From assembly GCF_032380675.1 (NCBI RefSeq), contig NZ_JAWDIX010000004.1:146896-210895 (forward strand): DNA of 64,000 nucleotides. The letters are read 5' to 3'. Within the stretch, counting starts at the first letter, position 1. Each line of letters starts with the position of its first letter. The DNA is from Anaerolentibacter hominis. Its GTDB lineage: Bacteria > Bacillota > Clostridia > Lachnospirales > Lachnospiraceae. Below, piece after piece: positions 49,293 through 58,057 of the stretch. A program made the position numbers and the translations under genes. The notes beneath the pieces were generated by a model. The model had not been told where the DNA came from, ran no database searches, and was given only the letters and a program-made list of their open reading frames with translations.

Positions 49293-49622
49293 TTGGATGA
49301 TGTCATAAAAGTTCTGATTGGGATGGATGAGAAAGCCCGTCAGGCAGTTGCTGAGAAGAAAGAGTATCGAAATGAAGAGCGGGCGCAGATCATGGCGGAT
49401 AATACCAAACTGTATGATTCCTATGTGGAGCGGGCTCAGGATCATATTAAGAAGATGAAGGAAGATACTAAGAACATAGTGGATCAGGAGATGAGTACGG
49501 CGAAGCAGGATTATGAAGAGTCTCTGCGCCTCATGGAGGATTATTACAATACGCACCGGGAGGAATGGCTGGAGGCGATTGTGGAACGCTGTACGTCATC
49601 GGGAAAGAGGGAATCGAGATGA
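49293..49622 (+). CDS. V-type ATPase stalk subunit (G/H-like)
   Basis: A 109-residue, highly charged, mostly helical protein (EKKEYRNEERAQIMADNTKLYDSYVERAQDHIKKMKEDTKNIVDQE). Position as the first gene of the V-ATPase operon and the coiled-coil pattern fit the peripheral-stalk subunit (NtpF/AhaH-like) that pairs with subunit E. TTG start at 49293 with AGGAGG 7 bases upstream. The stop overlaps the subunit C start by 4 bp. Confidence 0.75.
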   Translation: MDDVIKVLIGMDEKARQAVAEKKEYRNEERAQIMADNTKLYDSYVERAQDHIKKMKEDTKNIVDQEMSTAKQDYEESLRLMEDYYNTHREEWLEAIVERCTSSGKRESR

Positions 49623-50668
49623 TGTCTTCTTTTGCTGACAGAGCGATTATGACAAAGGCAATGTCCATGTATGGCAGGCGTATTACAACCGAACAATACA
49701 TGGAGCTGATGCACAAAAAGTCGGTGGGAGATATTGCCGCTTTTTTGCGGGATACACCCGGATACCGGAATGCTCTGGAAGGGATTCAGCCCAGTACAAT
49801 ACACAGAGGACAGCTGGAAATGATGCTGCGCAAAGAGCGGTTTGCAAGATATTTAAGGCTTCTGCACTATGATTCTTCCCCGCCCGGCGACAGTTATTAC
49901 GGTTATCTGACCAAGCAGTTTGAAATCGATCAGATTCTTCAGATGATTCAGCTGCTGAATGCGGGGAACCCGGAACAGTTCATTTCCCGCTTCCCGGCCT
50001 TCTTTGAAAAATATTCTGTGCTGGATATGCTGCGGCTTGCCCAGGTTAGAAATTTTGATGAGCTGGTGCAGGCGCTGCGGGGCACGGATTATGAAAAGCT
50101 GCTTATGCAGTGCCGGCCGGCGGCAGGCGATGAAAAGATTGATTACACCAATTGTGAAATTACGCTGATGTCCTACTATTATGAACACGTGGAGGAGATC
50201 ATAGACCGGAAGTTTCATGGCAAAACAAAGAAGCAGCTGCATGAACTCTTTCAGATTAATGTTGAGCTGTTTAATGTAATTACCGTTTACCGGCTGAAAA
50301 AGTATTTCCCGGAAACACCTCCGGAATTTGTGCGTAAATGTATCCTTCCTATCTGGAAGCGGATTCCACAGAAGCAGCTGGAGCGGATGGTTCACGCGCC
50401 TACTGCGGATGCATTTATTGATGAAATCGTTCATTCTCCGTTCAATAAACTGATCGGAAGCGATGATTTTACTTACCTGGAATACAAGACGGGAGAAATC
50501 GTTTACCGGGCGGGCAAGCGCTTCCTGCGGTTTGCCACAGACGCCCCCACGTCTTTTACCGCCTATATGTACCTATGCAATATTGAACTGACGAATATTA
50601 CTACAATCATTGAAGGCGTGCGCTACGGCGTCTCGCCCAGTGAAATTAAAAGGATGTTAATTTTATAA
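49619..50668 (+). CDS. ntpC: V-type ATPase subunit C (d-like)
   Basis: A 349-residue V/A-ATPase subunit C, the central-stalk cap joining the rotor ring to subunits D and F. Marks: ADRAIMTKAMSMYGRRITTEQYMELMHKKSVGDIAAFL at the N terminus and a C-terminal FTAYMYLCNIELTNITTIIEGVRYG, typical of AtpC. Translationally coupled to the upstream stalk subunit. ATG at 49619 or 49622. Confidence 0.92.
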   Translation: MMSSFADRAIMTKAMSMYGRRITTEQYMELMHKKSVGDIAAFLRDTPGYRNALEGIQPSTIHRGQLEMMLRKERFARYLRLLHYDSSPPGDSYYGYLTKQFEIDQILQMIQLLNAGNPEQFISRFPAFFEKYSVLDMLRLAQVRNFDELVQALRGTDYEKLLMQCRPAAGDEKIDYTNCEITLMSYYYEHVEEIIDRKFHGKTKKQLHELFQINVELFNVITVYRLKKYFPETPPEFVRKCILPIWKRIPQKQLERMVHAPTADAFIDEIVHSPFNKLIGSDDFTYLEYKTGEIVYRAGKRFLRFATDAPTSFTAYMYLCNIELTNITTIIEGVRYGVSPSEIKRMLIL

Positions 50669-50686
50669 GAAAGGTGGTGTGACTGC

Positions 50687-52645
50687 ATGGCAATAGAAAA
50701 GATGACGCTGATTCAGATGACCGGCGATATCAGCTGTCTGGACGAGGTGCTGGTACGGTGTTCCCGGAATGGACATTTTCATCCGGAGCTGCCGCCGGCA
50801 AGTGAAACCAGGGGCGGATTCCAGCAGATGAATGAAGAAAATCCCTACCGGGCCAGACTGAACCGTGTTGTAGATATTGCTGTAAACGCGGGGATCGAGC
50901 TTCACTACGAAGCCGGTGCCGGCAGGCAGATTGCACAGGATGCGATTGATCATTTTGTAGAAGTGTTCCAGAAGAAACTGGCGGCCATGATTGAACGCAG
51001 GCGAGAACTGGAAACTTTGATTGAGCAGAATCAGACTGCGCTGGTCCAGTTAAAACACCTGGATACGCTGGATGTAAGTCTGGATGAGCTCTTTGCATGC
51101 GAATACTTAAAAGTGCGTTTCGGGCGTCTGCCCATTGACAGCTATAAGAAACTGGAATACTACAAGGACCGCTTATTTTTCTTTCTCTCACTTTCCGAGG
51201 GAAACACGTATCACTGGGGCGTTTATCTGACAACGCCGGAACATGAGGCGGAGGTGGATGATATTTTCTCATCTCTGTATTTTGAACGTATTTTTATTCC
51301 TGACTATGTACATGGAACTCCGGGAGCCGCCAAGAAAAAAATTGAGGAAGATCTGGCGGCGGATACGGCAGAGCTGAAAAAGATTCAAACAGAGATCACA
51401 GCTCTGGTTCAGGATAAACAGGAGGAATTTTTAGGCGTCTATTCTTACCTGAGATTTTTGGATGAGACATTTGAGCTTCGCAAATATGCCATGGCTTATA
51501 AGCACCAGTTTCACCTGATGGGGTTTCTGCCGAAAAGGGAAGAAAAACAATTTTCTAAGAGCCTTGAAGATATTGAGGGGATAACGGTGGAGTTTAAGCC
51601 GGAGGACAGCGATAAGCGTCTTAAAATTCCCACGAAGCTGCATAACTGCCGCCTGTTTGCCCCATTTGAGATGTTTGTGGATATGTATGGGACGCCGTCT
51701 TATAACGAGATCGATCCCACGCCGTTTGTGGCGATTACTTACATGCTGCTGTTTGGTATTATGTTCGGCGATCTGGGGCAGGGAATCGCGATTGCAGTGA
51801 TCGGAGCTCTTCTATGGAAATTTAAGAAGATGAATCTGGGAAGGATTATGGAACGGATCGGTGTAACATCGGCGCTGTTTGGCCTGCTCTATGGGTCTGT
51901 GTTCGGAATGGAACATGTACTGGACCCGCTTTACACAAAAGTTCTGGGTCTGCCTGGTAAACCGGTGGAGATTATGGAGCCGGCCACAATCAACCAGCTG
52001 CTGATTCTGGCGGTGGCCCTGGGTGTGGTACTGATCCTTGTTTCCATGCTGGTAAATGTGGTGATCGGACTGAAAAATAAAGATTTTGAGCAGGCATTTT
52101 TCTCTAATAATGGTGTTGCAGGAATGGTATTTTATATCGCCATCCTGGCCGGTCTGGTCTTAAAATTGACCGGCGGCCCAAATCTCTTTACGTTGCCTTA
52201 TATTCTCTGTTTTATCGTCCTTCCTATCCTGATTATCTTTTTGAAAGGGCCTCTGGGACAGATGACAAGGGGCAGGAGAAAGGTAAAACTGGAAGAGGGT
52301 GTGGGAAGCTTCATCCTGGAAGGTTTCTTCGAGCTGTTTGAAGTGGTTTTAAGCTTCATCACAAATACGATGTCATTCCTTCGTGTCGGCGGATTTATCA
52401 TCAGCCATGCCGGAATGATGGCCGTTGTTTTGACACTGACCGAGATGATGAATGGCGCCGGCAGCATCGCTGCTTTGGTTATAGGTAATCTCTTTGTCAT
52501 GTGCCTGGAGGGCTTTATCGTGGGAATTCAGTCGCTTCGTCTGGAATTTTACGAGATGTTCAGCCGGTACTTTGACGGTCAGGGAAGTGAGTTTAATCCA
52601 ATTACCTCTTCCGTGGTGGACGCTGCAGCCGGTCAGAATGCTTAA
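50687..52645 (+). CDS. ntpI: V-type ATPase subunit I (a)
   Basis: A 652-residue membrane stator that forms the ion half-channels next to the K ring. The N-terminal half is soluble (about 1-330, with long helices); the C-terminal half has about seven transmembrane helices starting at PFVAITYMLLFGIMFGDLGQG. The arginine of the half-channel is expected in the late helices (FLRVGGFIISHAGMM). GSEFNPI lies near the end. Follows subunit C by 18 bp. Confidence 0.95.
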   Translation: MAIEKMTLIQMTGDISCLDEVLVRCSRNGHFHPELPPASETRGGFQQMNEENPYRARLNRVVDIAVNAGIELHYEAGAGRQIAQDAIDHFVEVFQKKLAAMIERRRELETLIEQNQTALVQLKHLDTLDVSLDELFACEYLKVRFGRLPIDSYKKLEYYKDRLFFFLSLSEGNTYHWGVYLTTPEHEAEVDDIFSSLYFERIFIPDYVHGTPGAAKKKIEEDLAADTAELKKIQTEITALVQDKQEEFLGVYSYLRFLDETFELRKYAMAYKHQFHLMGFLPKREEKQFSKSLEDIEGITVEFKPEDSDKRLKIPTKLHNCRLFAPFEMFVDMYGTPSYNEIDPTPFVAITYMLLFGIMFGDLGQGIAIAVIGALLWKFKKMNLGRIMERIGVTSALFGLLYGSVFGMEHVLDPLYTKVLGLPGKPVEIMEPATINQLLILAVALGVVLILVSMLVNVVIGLKNKDFEQAFFSNNGVAGMVFYIAILAGLVLKLTGGPNLFTLPYILCFIVLPILIIFLKGPLGQMTRGRRKVKLEEGVGSFILEGFFELFEVVLSFITNTMSFLRVGGFIISHAGMMAVVLTLTEMMNGAGSIAALVIGNLFVMCLEGFIVGIQSLRLEFYEMFSRYFDGQGSEFNPITSSVVDAAAGQNA

Positions 52646-52686
52646 CATATAAAAATTGATGAATTCATAATTAGGAGGACACTAAT

Positions 52687-53127
52687 ATGCCAATGAATAT
52701 TTTTACTTTTATAATTCCTGCAGTCATCGTACTTTTAATCGCGTCTCCGCTTATCTCTGTAGCAAAGGGTGTAAAGAACGGAAAACAGGCGAAACATCGT
52801 ATCATCGCTAATCTCTGTATGTTTTTTGGCTTCTGTCTTTTGGCAGTTATCGTGCCTATTGCGGGAGCAAGCGCAGCAGAAGCAGGTGCGGCAGCTACAA
52901 TTGTGGGTACAGGTGCGCAGGGCATGGGCTTTTTATCAGCGGCACTTGTAACTGGTCTTGCAGCTATCGGCGCAGGTATCGCGGTTGCGGCGGCAGCTCC
53001 TGCGGCCATCGGCGCGGTTTCGGAAGAGCCGAAGTCATTCGGTAAAGCGATCATCTTCGTTGTATTAGGTGAAGGTATTGCCATCTATGGTCTGCTGATC
53101 TCTATTCTTATCATCAATAAGCTTTAA
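52687..53127 (+). CDS. ntpK: V-type ATPase subunit K (c, rotor ring)
   Basis: A 146-residue proteolipid with four hydrophobic helices (about 5-23, 45-64, 78-110, 119-145), that is two hairpins, of which only the second carries the ion-binding carboxylate (Glu129 in VVLGEGIAIYGLL). The residue after Glu is Gly, and the helix-3 site where Na+ rings usually have Gln reads GAGIAVAAAA. By that signature Na+ binding is not supported and H+ coupling is more likely, though this is inference. AGGAGG precedes the ATG. Confidence 0.93.
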   Translation: MPMNIFTFIIPAVIVLLIASPLISVAKGVKNGKQAKHRIIANLCMFFGFCLLAVIVPIAGASAAEAGAAATIVGTGAQGMGFLSAALVTGLAAIGAGIAVAAAAPAAIGAVSEEPKSFGKAIIFVVLGEGIAIYGLLISILIINKL

Positions 53128-53160
53128 TTCTGTGAACAAAAGGAAAGGAAGGCATGCCAT

Positions 53161-53469
53161 ATGAGGTTTTATTTAATCAGCGATAACGTGGATACCCATA
53201 TGGGGATGCGTCTGGCGGGTATCGAAGGGGAAATCGTTCATGAGAAAGATGAATTCTTAAAGAGCGTGGACCGGGCGATGGCCGATCCGGAGATTGGAAT
53301 TTTGCTGATCACGGAAAAACTGGTGGAATTGTGCCCGGAAGAGATAGACAGCTACAAGCTGCGCAGGAAGCATCCGCTGATTGTAGAGGTGCCGGACCGT
53401 CATGGCGGTAACCGGGCGATCAGTACATTGGAACGCTATGTAAATGAATCCATCGGTATCAAGGTTTGA
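53161..53469 (+). CDS. ntpG: V-type ATPase subunit F
   Basis: A 102-residue Rossmann-like central-stalk subunit that binds subunit D. FYLISDNVDTHMGMRLAGIEGEIVHEKDEF and ILLITEKLVELCPEEID, then HPLIVEVPDRHG, are the family pattern. The gene lies between K and E. Confidence 0.9.
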   Translation: MRFYLISDNVDTHMGMRLAGIEGEIVHEKDEFLKSVDRAMADPEIGILLITEKLVELCPEEIDSYKLRRKHPLIVEVPDRHGGNRAISTLERYVNESIGIKV

Positions 53470-53484
53470 TAGTTGGAGGTAACC

Positions 53485-54105
53485 ATGGAAAATTTTGATA
53501 AAGAGACAGAACGAAAACTTGCGCTGTTTGAACAGGAAATTATGAATGCGGTGCAGGAGCAGACCGATCAGATAGATCAGGAACTGGAAACCTATAAAAC
53601 CTATGAAACCCGGAAACGGGAGGAGGATGCTTTGAATGAAGCTTACCATCTTCTGCAGACACAGCTGCAGGAGGAGAAAGCGACAAGTGAGAGAGAGGTT
53701 TCCAGAGAAAAAGCAGCCCTCAGAAAACAACTGTATGAACGCAGAGATACCCTGATTACAGAGTTGTTTCAGGATGCTGCCCTTCGGCTCAAGGATTTTA
53801 CAAAAGAGGAAGCTTATCAGGCCTATCTGATGGAGAAAGTGGAAAAACTGAAAAAAGAGACCGGCGGCAGACGGGGAACACTGCAGCTGCGGCCGGAGGA
53901 TCTTGAACTTAAAGATGCGATTCTGAAAGCATGGGATCTGGTTTCCATAGAGGCTAATCCGGAGATTGAAATCGGAGGCATGATTTATAAAGGGGAAAAC
54001 GGGCATTATCTGGCAAACGAAACGCTGGATGAAGCACTGAGAGACCAGAAAGCCTGGCTCGCACAAAATTCCGGTTTTGTTGTTACTATGGGTACGGAGA
54101 AATAA
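53485..54105 (+). CDS. ntpE: V-type ATPase subunit E
   Basis: A 206-residue peripheral-stalk subunit. The N-terminal half is a long charged coiled coil (KETERKLALFEQEIMNAVQEQTDQIDQ...), the C-terminal half a small globular domain (TLQLRPEDLELKDAILKA...EIGGMIYKGENGHYLANETLDEALRDQ) that contacts A3B3. The ATG at 53485 has GGAGG 5 bases upstream, so the in-frame TTG at 53473 is not used. Confidence 0.88.
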   Translation: MENFDKETERKLALFEQEIMNAVQEQTDQIDQELETYKTYETRKREEDALNEAYHLLQTQLQEEKATSEREVSREKAALRKQLYERRDTLITELFQDAALRLKDFTKEEAYQAYLMEKVEKLKKETGGRRGTLQLRPEDLELKDAILKAWDLVSIEANPEIEIGGMIYKGENGHYLANETLDEALRDQKAWLAQNSGFVVTMGTEK

Positions 54106-54151
54106 GCACGGTTCTCCGGTATAAATGGATTGAATTGCAGGGGTGAAAAAT

Positions 54152-55903
54152 TTGAGTGAAAATGTAATCTATTCCATTAACGGCCCGGTTGTCACGGTGA
54201 AAAATACCAGGGACTTCCAGATGCAGGAGATGGTTTTCGTAGGTGAAAAACGGCTGGTAGGCGAGGTGATATCCATCAGTCAGGACGCCAGCACGATTCA
54301 GGTCTATGAAACTACTACCGGCCTGTGCCCTGGGATGCCTGTATTTGCAACGGGTTCACCGCTGTGCGCAACTCTGGGACCGGGAATATTGAGTAATATA
54401 TTTGATGGTATTGAACGTCCTCTGCGGGACATTAAGGAGCGTTCCGGAGCTTTTATTACGGAAGGCATGGATATGTCTTCCCTGGATGAAGACCGTCTCT
54501 GGGATGTAACATTAAAAGTCAAAGAGGGCGACGAACTAGAGGCAGGAGAGATTTATGCAGTCTGTCCGGAGACTCCTGTGATCGAGCACAGGTGTATGCT
54601 GGAACCGGGAGTGAGCGGAACGGTTATTTATGCAGCCCCGGACGGCCAATATAAGATAAATGACAGAGTTGTTACTATTAAAACACCGGAGGGGGCAACG
54701 AAGGATCTGACTCTGTGCCAGAAATGGCCGATCCGTACGCCCAGACCGGTTGATGAAAGACTTCCCATCAAGATGCCGTTAATCACCGGGCAGAGAGTCA
54801 TTGACACGATGTTTCCCATCGCCAAGGGCGGTACAGCAGCAATTCCGGGAGGATTCGGCGCCGGAAAAACGATGACTCAGCACCAGCTGGCAAAGTGGTG
54901 TGATGCCGATATTATTGTCTATGTAGGCTGCGGGGAGCGGGGCAACGAGATGACGGAGGTTCTGGATGAATTTTCCAAGCTTACCGACCCGAAATCCGGT
55001 GAGAAGATGACGGCCAGGACTGTTTTAATCGCTAATACATCGAATATGCCTGTGGCCGCCAGAGAGGCATCTATTTACACAGGAATCACCCTGGCGGAAT
55101 ATTACCGTGATATGGGATATCATGTGGCCATAATGGCTGACTCCACGTCCCGCTGGGCGGAAGCCCTGCGTGAGATTTCAGGACGTCTGGAAGAAATGCC
55201 CGCAGAGGAAGGGTTTCCTGCTTATCTGCCCTCCAGAATATCACAATTTTATGAGAGGGCAGGCTATATCAGGACTTTGGGCGGTGCGGACGGCTCCGTC
55301 TCCATTATCGGTGCAGTATCTCCCCAGGGAGCGGATTTCTCCGAACCTGTCACCCAGAATACCAAGCGTTTTGTCCGCTGCTTCTGGGCTCTGGATAAAT
55401 CCCTGGCTTATACCAGACACTATCCGGCCATTAACTGGATTATCAGCTACAGCGAATACATTGATGATCTGGAAAAATGGTATTCTGATCACGTGGACCG
55501 GACATTTATGAGCAAACGTCAGCAGTTTGGCGCAATCCTGCAGGAAGAAAACCATTTGATGGAAATTGTGAAACTGATCGGTTCCGATGTACTCCCGGAC
55601 GACCAGAAGCTGGTCATTGAGATTGCGAAAATCATCCGTGTGGGATTTCTCCAGCAGAATGCATTTCATCAGGAGGACACCTATGTACCTTTGAAGAAAC
55701 AGCTTAAGATGATGGAGGTCATTCTTTATCTGTATGACAAAGCAAAGGCCCTGATTGCCACGGGAAAACCCCTTTCGGGCATGATGGAGACCGGGGTGTT
55801 CGCTGATCTGATTAAGATGAAATACGAAGTCCCGAACAACAAGCTGGATAAATTTGATGACTACATCAAAGAAATCGACCGCGCTCTGGACGGACTGGAT
55901 TGA
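54152..55903 (+). CDS. ntpA: V-type ATPase catalytic subunit A
   Basis: A ~583-residue catalytic subunit that hydrolyses or makes ATP in the A3B3 head. Walker A is GGFGAGKTMTQ near residue 232; VGCGERGNEMTEVL, NTSNMPVAAREASIY and MADSTSRWAEALREISGRL are diagnostic. The N-terminal IYSINGPVVTVKN barrel and the A-specific insertion region (around 110-190) are present. TTG start at 54152, 6 bases after AGGGGTG; GTG at 54143 is an alternative. Confidence 0.97.
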   Translation: MSENVIYSINGPVVTVKNTRDFQMQEMVFVGEKRLVGEVISISQDASTIQVYETTTGLCPGMPVFATGSPLCATLGPGILSNIFDGIERPLRDIKERSGAFITEGMDMSSLDEDRLWDVTLKVKEGDELEAGEIYAVCPETPVIEHRCMLEPGVSGTVIYAAPDGQYKINDRVVTIKTPEGATKDLTLCQKWPIRTPRPVDERLPIKMPLITGQRVIDTMFPIAKGGTAAIPGGFGAGKTMTQHQLAKWCDADIIVYVGCGERGNEMTEVLDEFSKLTDPKSGEKMTARTVLIANTSNMPVAAREASIYTGITLAEYYRDMGYHVAIMADSTSRWAEALREISGRLEEMPAEEGFPAYLPSRISQFYERAGYIRTLGGADGSVSIIGAVSPQGADFSEPVTQNTKRFVRCFWALDKSLAYTRHYPAINWIISYSEYIDDLEKWYSDHVDRTFMSKRQQFGAILQEENHLMEIVKLIGSDVLPDDQKLVIEIAKIIRVGFLQQNAFHQEDTYVPLKKQLKMMEVILYLYDKAKALIATGKPLSGMMETGVFADLIKMKYEVPNNKLDKFDDYIKEIDRALDGLD

Positions 55904-55942
55904 TTGTGAACGGATGTTTTAATATAGAAAGGACTAGATGAT

Positions 55943-57346
55943 ATGAGCCTTCAATATGTGGGATTAAGTGAGATAAACGGTCCGCTGGTTGTACTGGATG
56001 ATGTGGAAAACGCAGCTTTTGATGAGATGGTGGAGCTGCAGATGGAAGATGGAATAAGACGCCTTGGCCGTGTTGTCCAGATTGAAGGAAAGCGGTGTGT
56101 GGTTCAGGTATTTGAGGGAACCAACGGTATTTCACTTACTAATACAACAACCCGGTTTCTGGGGCACCCGATGGAACTGCCGCTTTCTCTGGAAATGCTG
56201 GGCAGAACGTTCAGCGGTGTGGGTAAGCCGATTGACGGGCTGGGTGAGCTGTTTGCGGAAAAAAGCGAGGATATAAACGGACGTCCTTTAAATCCGGTTG
56301 CCAGAACCTATCCCCAGAATTACATCAACACAGGCGTTTCGGCCATTGATTGCCTGATGACGCTGATCCGGGGGCAGAAGCTGCCTATTTTCTCCGGCTC
56401 CGGTATGCAGCACAATAAGCTGGCGGCCCAGATTGCAAGACAGGCAAATATTTCAGATACTTCCGGAAAAAATAATTTTGGTATTGTATTTGCCGCGATG
56501 GGCGTAACAAACGACGTGGCAAACTATTTCCGAAGGTCTTTCGAAGAATCAGGCGTTATGGACCGGGTTGTCATGTTTTTAAACCTTTCTAACGACCCGA
56601 TTATAGAGCGTATTATAACACCGCGGTGTGCCCTGACTGCAGCGGAATATCTGGCGTATGAAAAAGGAATGCATATCCTTGTCATCATGACGGATATCAC
56701 TTCCTACTGTGAGGCTCTGCGTGAATTCAGTTCCTCCAAAGGAGAGATCCCCGGACGAAAGGGATATCCCGGATACCTGTATTCCGACCTGGCATCCTTA
56801 TATGAACGGGCCGGCATCGTGGAGGGAGCACAAGGTTCTGTAACCCAGCTTCCGATTTTAACCATGCCCAATGATGATATCACCCATCCGATCCCGGATT
56901 TGACCGGCTATATTACGGAAGGACAGATCGTACTGGACCGTTCCCTGGAACAGATGGGCGTCTACCCTCCCATCTCCGTGCTTCCGTCCCTGTCCCGTTT
57001 GATGAAAGACGGAATTGGAGAAGGATTCACAAGAGCCGATCATTCTGCGGTATCGAACCAGCTGTTTGCATCCTACGCAAAAGTACAGGATGCGAAGGCC
57101 CTGGCTTCTGTAATCGGTGAGGAAGAACTCTCGGATACAGATAAATTGTACATGAAATTCGGCAATGCGTTCGAGAGAAGGTTTATCTCCCAGGGCGCCC
57201 AGGAAAACCGCACCATTGAGCAGACACTGGATCTTGGATGGCAGCTCTTATCAATGCTTCCGAAAGAAGAACTGGACCGTGTGGACAACGACATGCTGGA
57301 GCAATACTATAAACCGGAAAAAGCAGAGGAGATCTCGAACGCTTAA
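55943..57346 (+). CDS. ntpB: V-type ATPase subunit B
   Basis: A 467-residue non-catalytic nucleotide-binding-fold subunit of the head. YVGLSEINGPLVVLDDVENAAFDEMVEL, NTGVSAIDCLMTLIRGQKLPIFSGSGMQHNKLAAQIARQA (in place of a Walker A) and SDLASLYERAGIVEGAQGSVTQLPILTMPNDDITHPIPDLTGYITEGQI are the signature. Follows subunit A by 39 bp. Confidence 0.97.
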   Translation: MSLQYVGLSEINGPLVVLDDVENAAFDEMVELQMEDGIRRLGRVVQIEGKRCVVQVFEGTNGISLTNTTTRFLGHPMELPLSLEMLGRTFSGVGKPIDGLGELFAEKSEDINGRPLNPVARTYPQNYINTGVSAIDCLMTLIRGQKLPIFSGSGMQHNKLAAQIARQANISDTSGKNNFGIVFAAMGVTNDVANYFRRSFEESGVMDRVVMFLNLSNDPIIERIITPRCALTAAEYLAYEKGMHILVIMTDITSYCEALREFSSSKGEIPGRKGYPGYLYSDLASLYERAGIVEGAQGSVTQLPILTMPNDDITHPIPDLTGYITEGQIVLDRSLEQMGVYPPISVLPSLSRLMKDGIGEGFTRADHSAVSNQLFASYAKVQDAKALASVIGEEELSDTDKLYMKFGNAFERRFISQGAQENRTIEQTLDLGWQLLSMLPKEELDRVDNDMLEQYYKPEKAEEISNA

Positions 57347-57363
57347 ATAGGAAGGTGATGAAT

Positions 57364-57984
57364 ATGGCAGGGCAGGTAATTCCAACAAAGGGAAATCTGA
57401 TCAGTACGAAAAAAACACTTTCTTTGTCCAACATGGGATATGATCTGCTGGATCACAAACGGAACATTCTAGTCAGAGAAATGATGGGGCTTGTAGATAA
57501 ATCAAAAGAACTGCGCCGGGAGATCGAAGGCACCTATGAACAGGCTTATCAGTCCCTGCAGAAGGCCAACATGACCCTGGGCGTGATCGAAAATATAGCA
57601 GGTTCCGTACCTTTGGACGACGGAATAAAAATTCACTTCCGCAACGTTATGGGTGTGGATATCCCCATCGTAAAATATGAAGATATCCCGCCAAAGCTGA
57701 GTTATGGCCTGACCAATACAAATGCACAGCTGGATTATGCGTTCTGCTGTTTTCATCGTGTTAAAGTGATCACAGCGCTGCTGGCGGAAATAGAAAGCAG
57801 TGTTTATCGTTTGGGGGATGCTATCATCAAAACCCAGCGCAGAGCAAATGCCCTGAAAAATGTTGTAATTCCAGGCCTGGAGTCCAATGTAAAATTCATA
57901 TCCGATTCGCTGGAAGAAAAAGAGAGAGAAGAATTCAGCCGGATGAAAGTGATCAAGGCAACAAAAAAAGATGCGGCCGGATAG
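57364..57984 (+). CDS. ntpD: V-type ATPase subunit D
   Basis: A 206-residue central-stalk coiled-coil rotor. IPTKGNLISTKKTLSLSNMGYDLLDHKRNILVREMM at the N terminus and RRANALKNVVIPGLESNVKFISDSLEEKEREEFSRMKVIK at the C terminus are conserved. The ATG at 57364 has AGGAAGG 9 bases upstream. Last gene of the V-ATPase operon. Confidence 0.95.
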   Translation: MAGQVIPTKGNLISTKKTLSLSNMGYDLLDHKRNILVREMMGLVDKSKELRREIEGTYEQAYQSLQKANMTLGVIENIAGSVPLDDGIKIHFRNVMGVDIPIVKYEDIPPKLSYGLTNTNAQLDYAFCCFHRVKVITALLAEIESSVYRLGDAIIKTQRRANALKNVVIPGLESNVKFISDSLEEKEREEFSRMKVIKATKKDAAG

Positions 57985-57994
57985 GATAAATAAG

Positions 57995-58023
57995 TTGAAA
58001 AAATCCTCCGATTAACCTATAAT
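57995..58023 (+). promoter_or_regulatory. Consensus promoter for the MATE gene, nested in a hairpin
   Basis: TTGAAA (57995-58000), 17-bp spacer, TATAAT (58018-58023). The spacer bases 58002-58018 form the 5' arm of the hairpin at 58002-58052, and the -10 is in the loop. Transcripts starting here (about 58030) would lack the 5' arm. Confidence 0.75.
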
Positions 58024-58054
58024 GGAGCAAGTTTTAGGTTAATCGGGGGATTTT
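58002..58054 (+). terminator. Hairpin ending V-ATPase transcripts and covering the MATE ribosome binding site
   Basis: 17-bp stem: 58002-58018 with 58036-58052, one G-U pair, followed by TTTTATT. The 3' arm contains GGGGG (58045-58049), the only ribosome binding site before the MATE start at 58058. In read-through RNA the site would be base-paired. Confidence 0.75.
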
Positions 58055-58057
58055 ATT

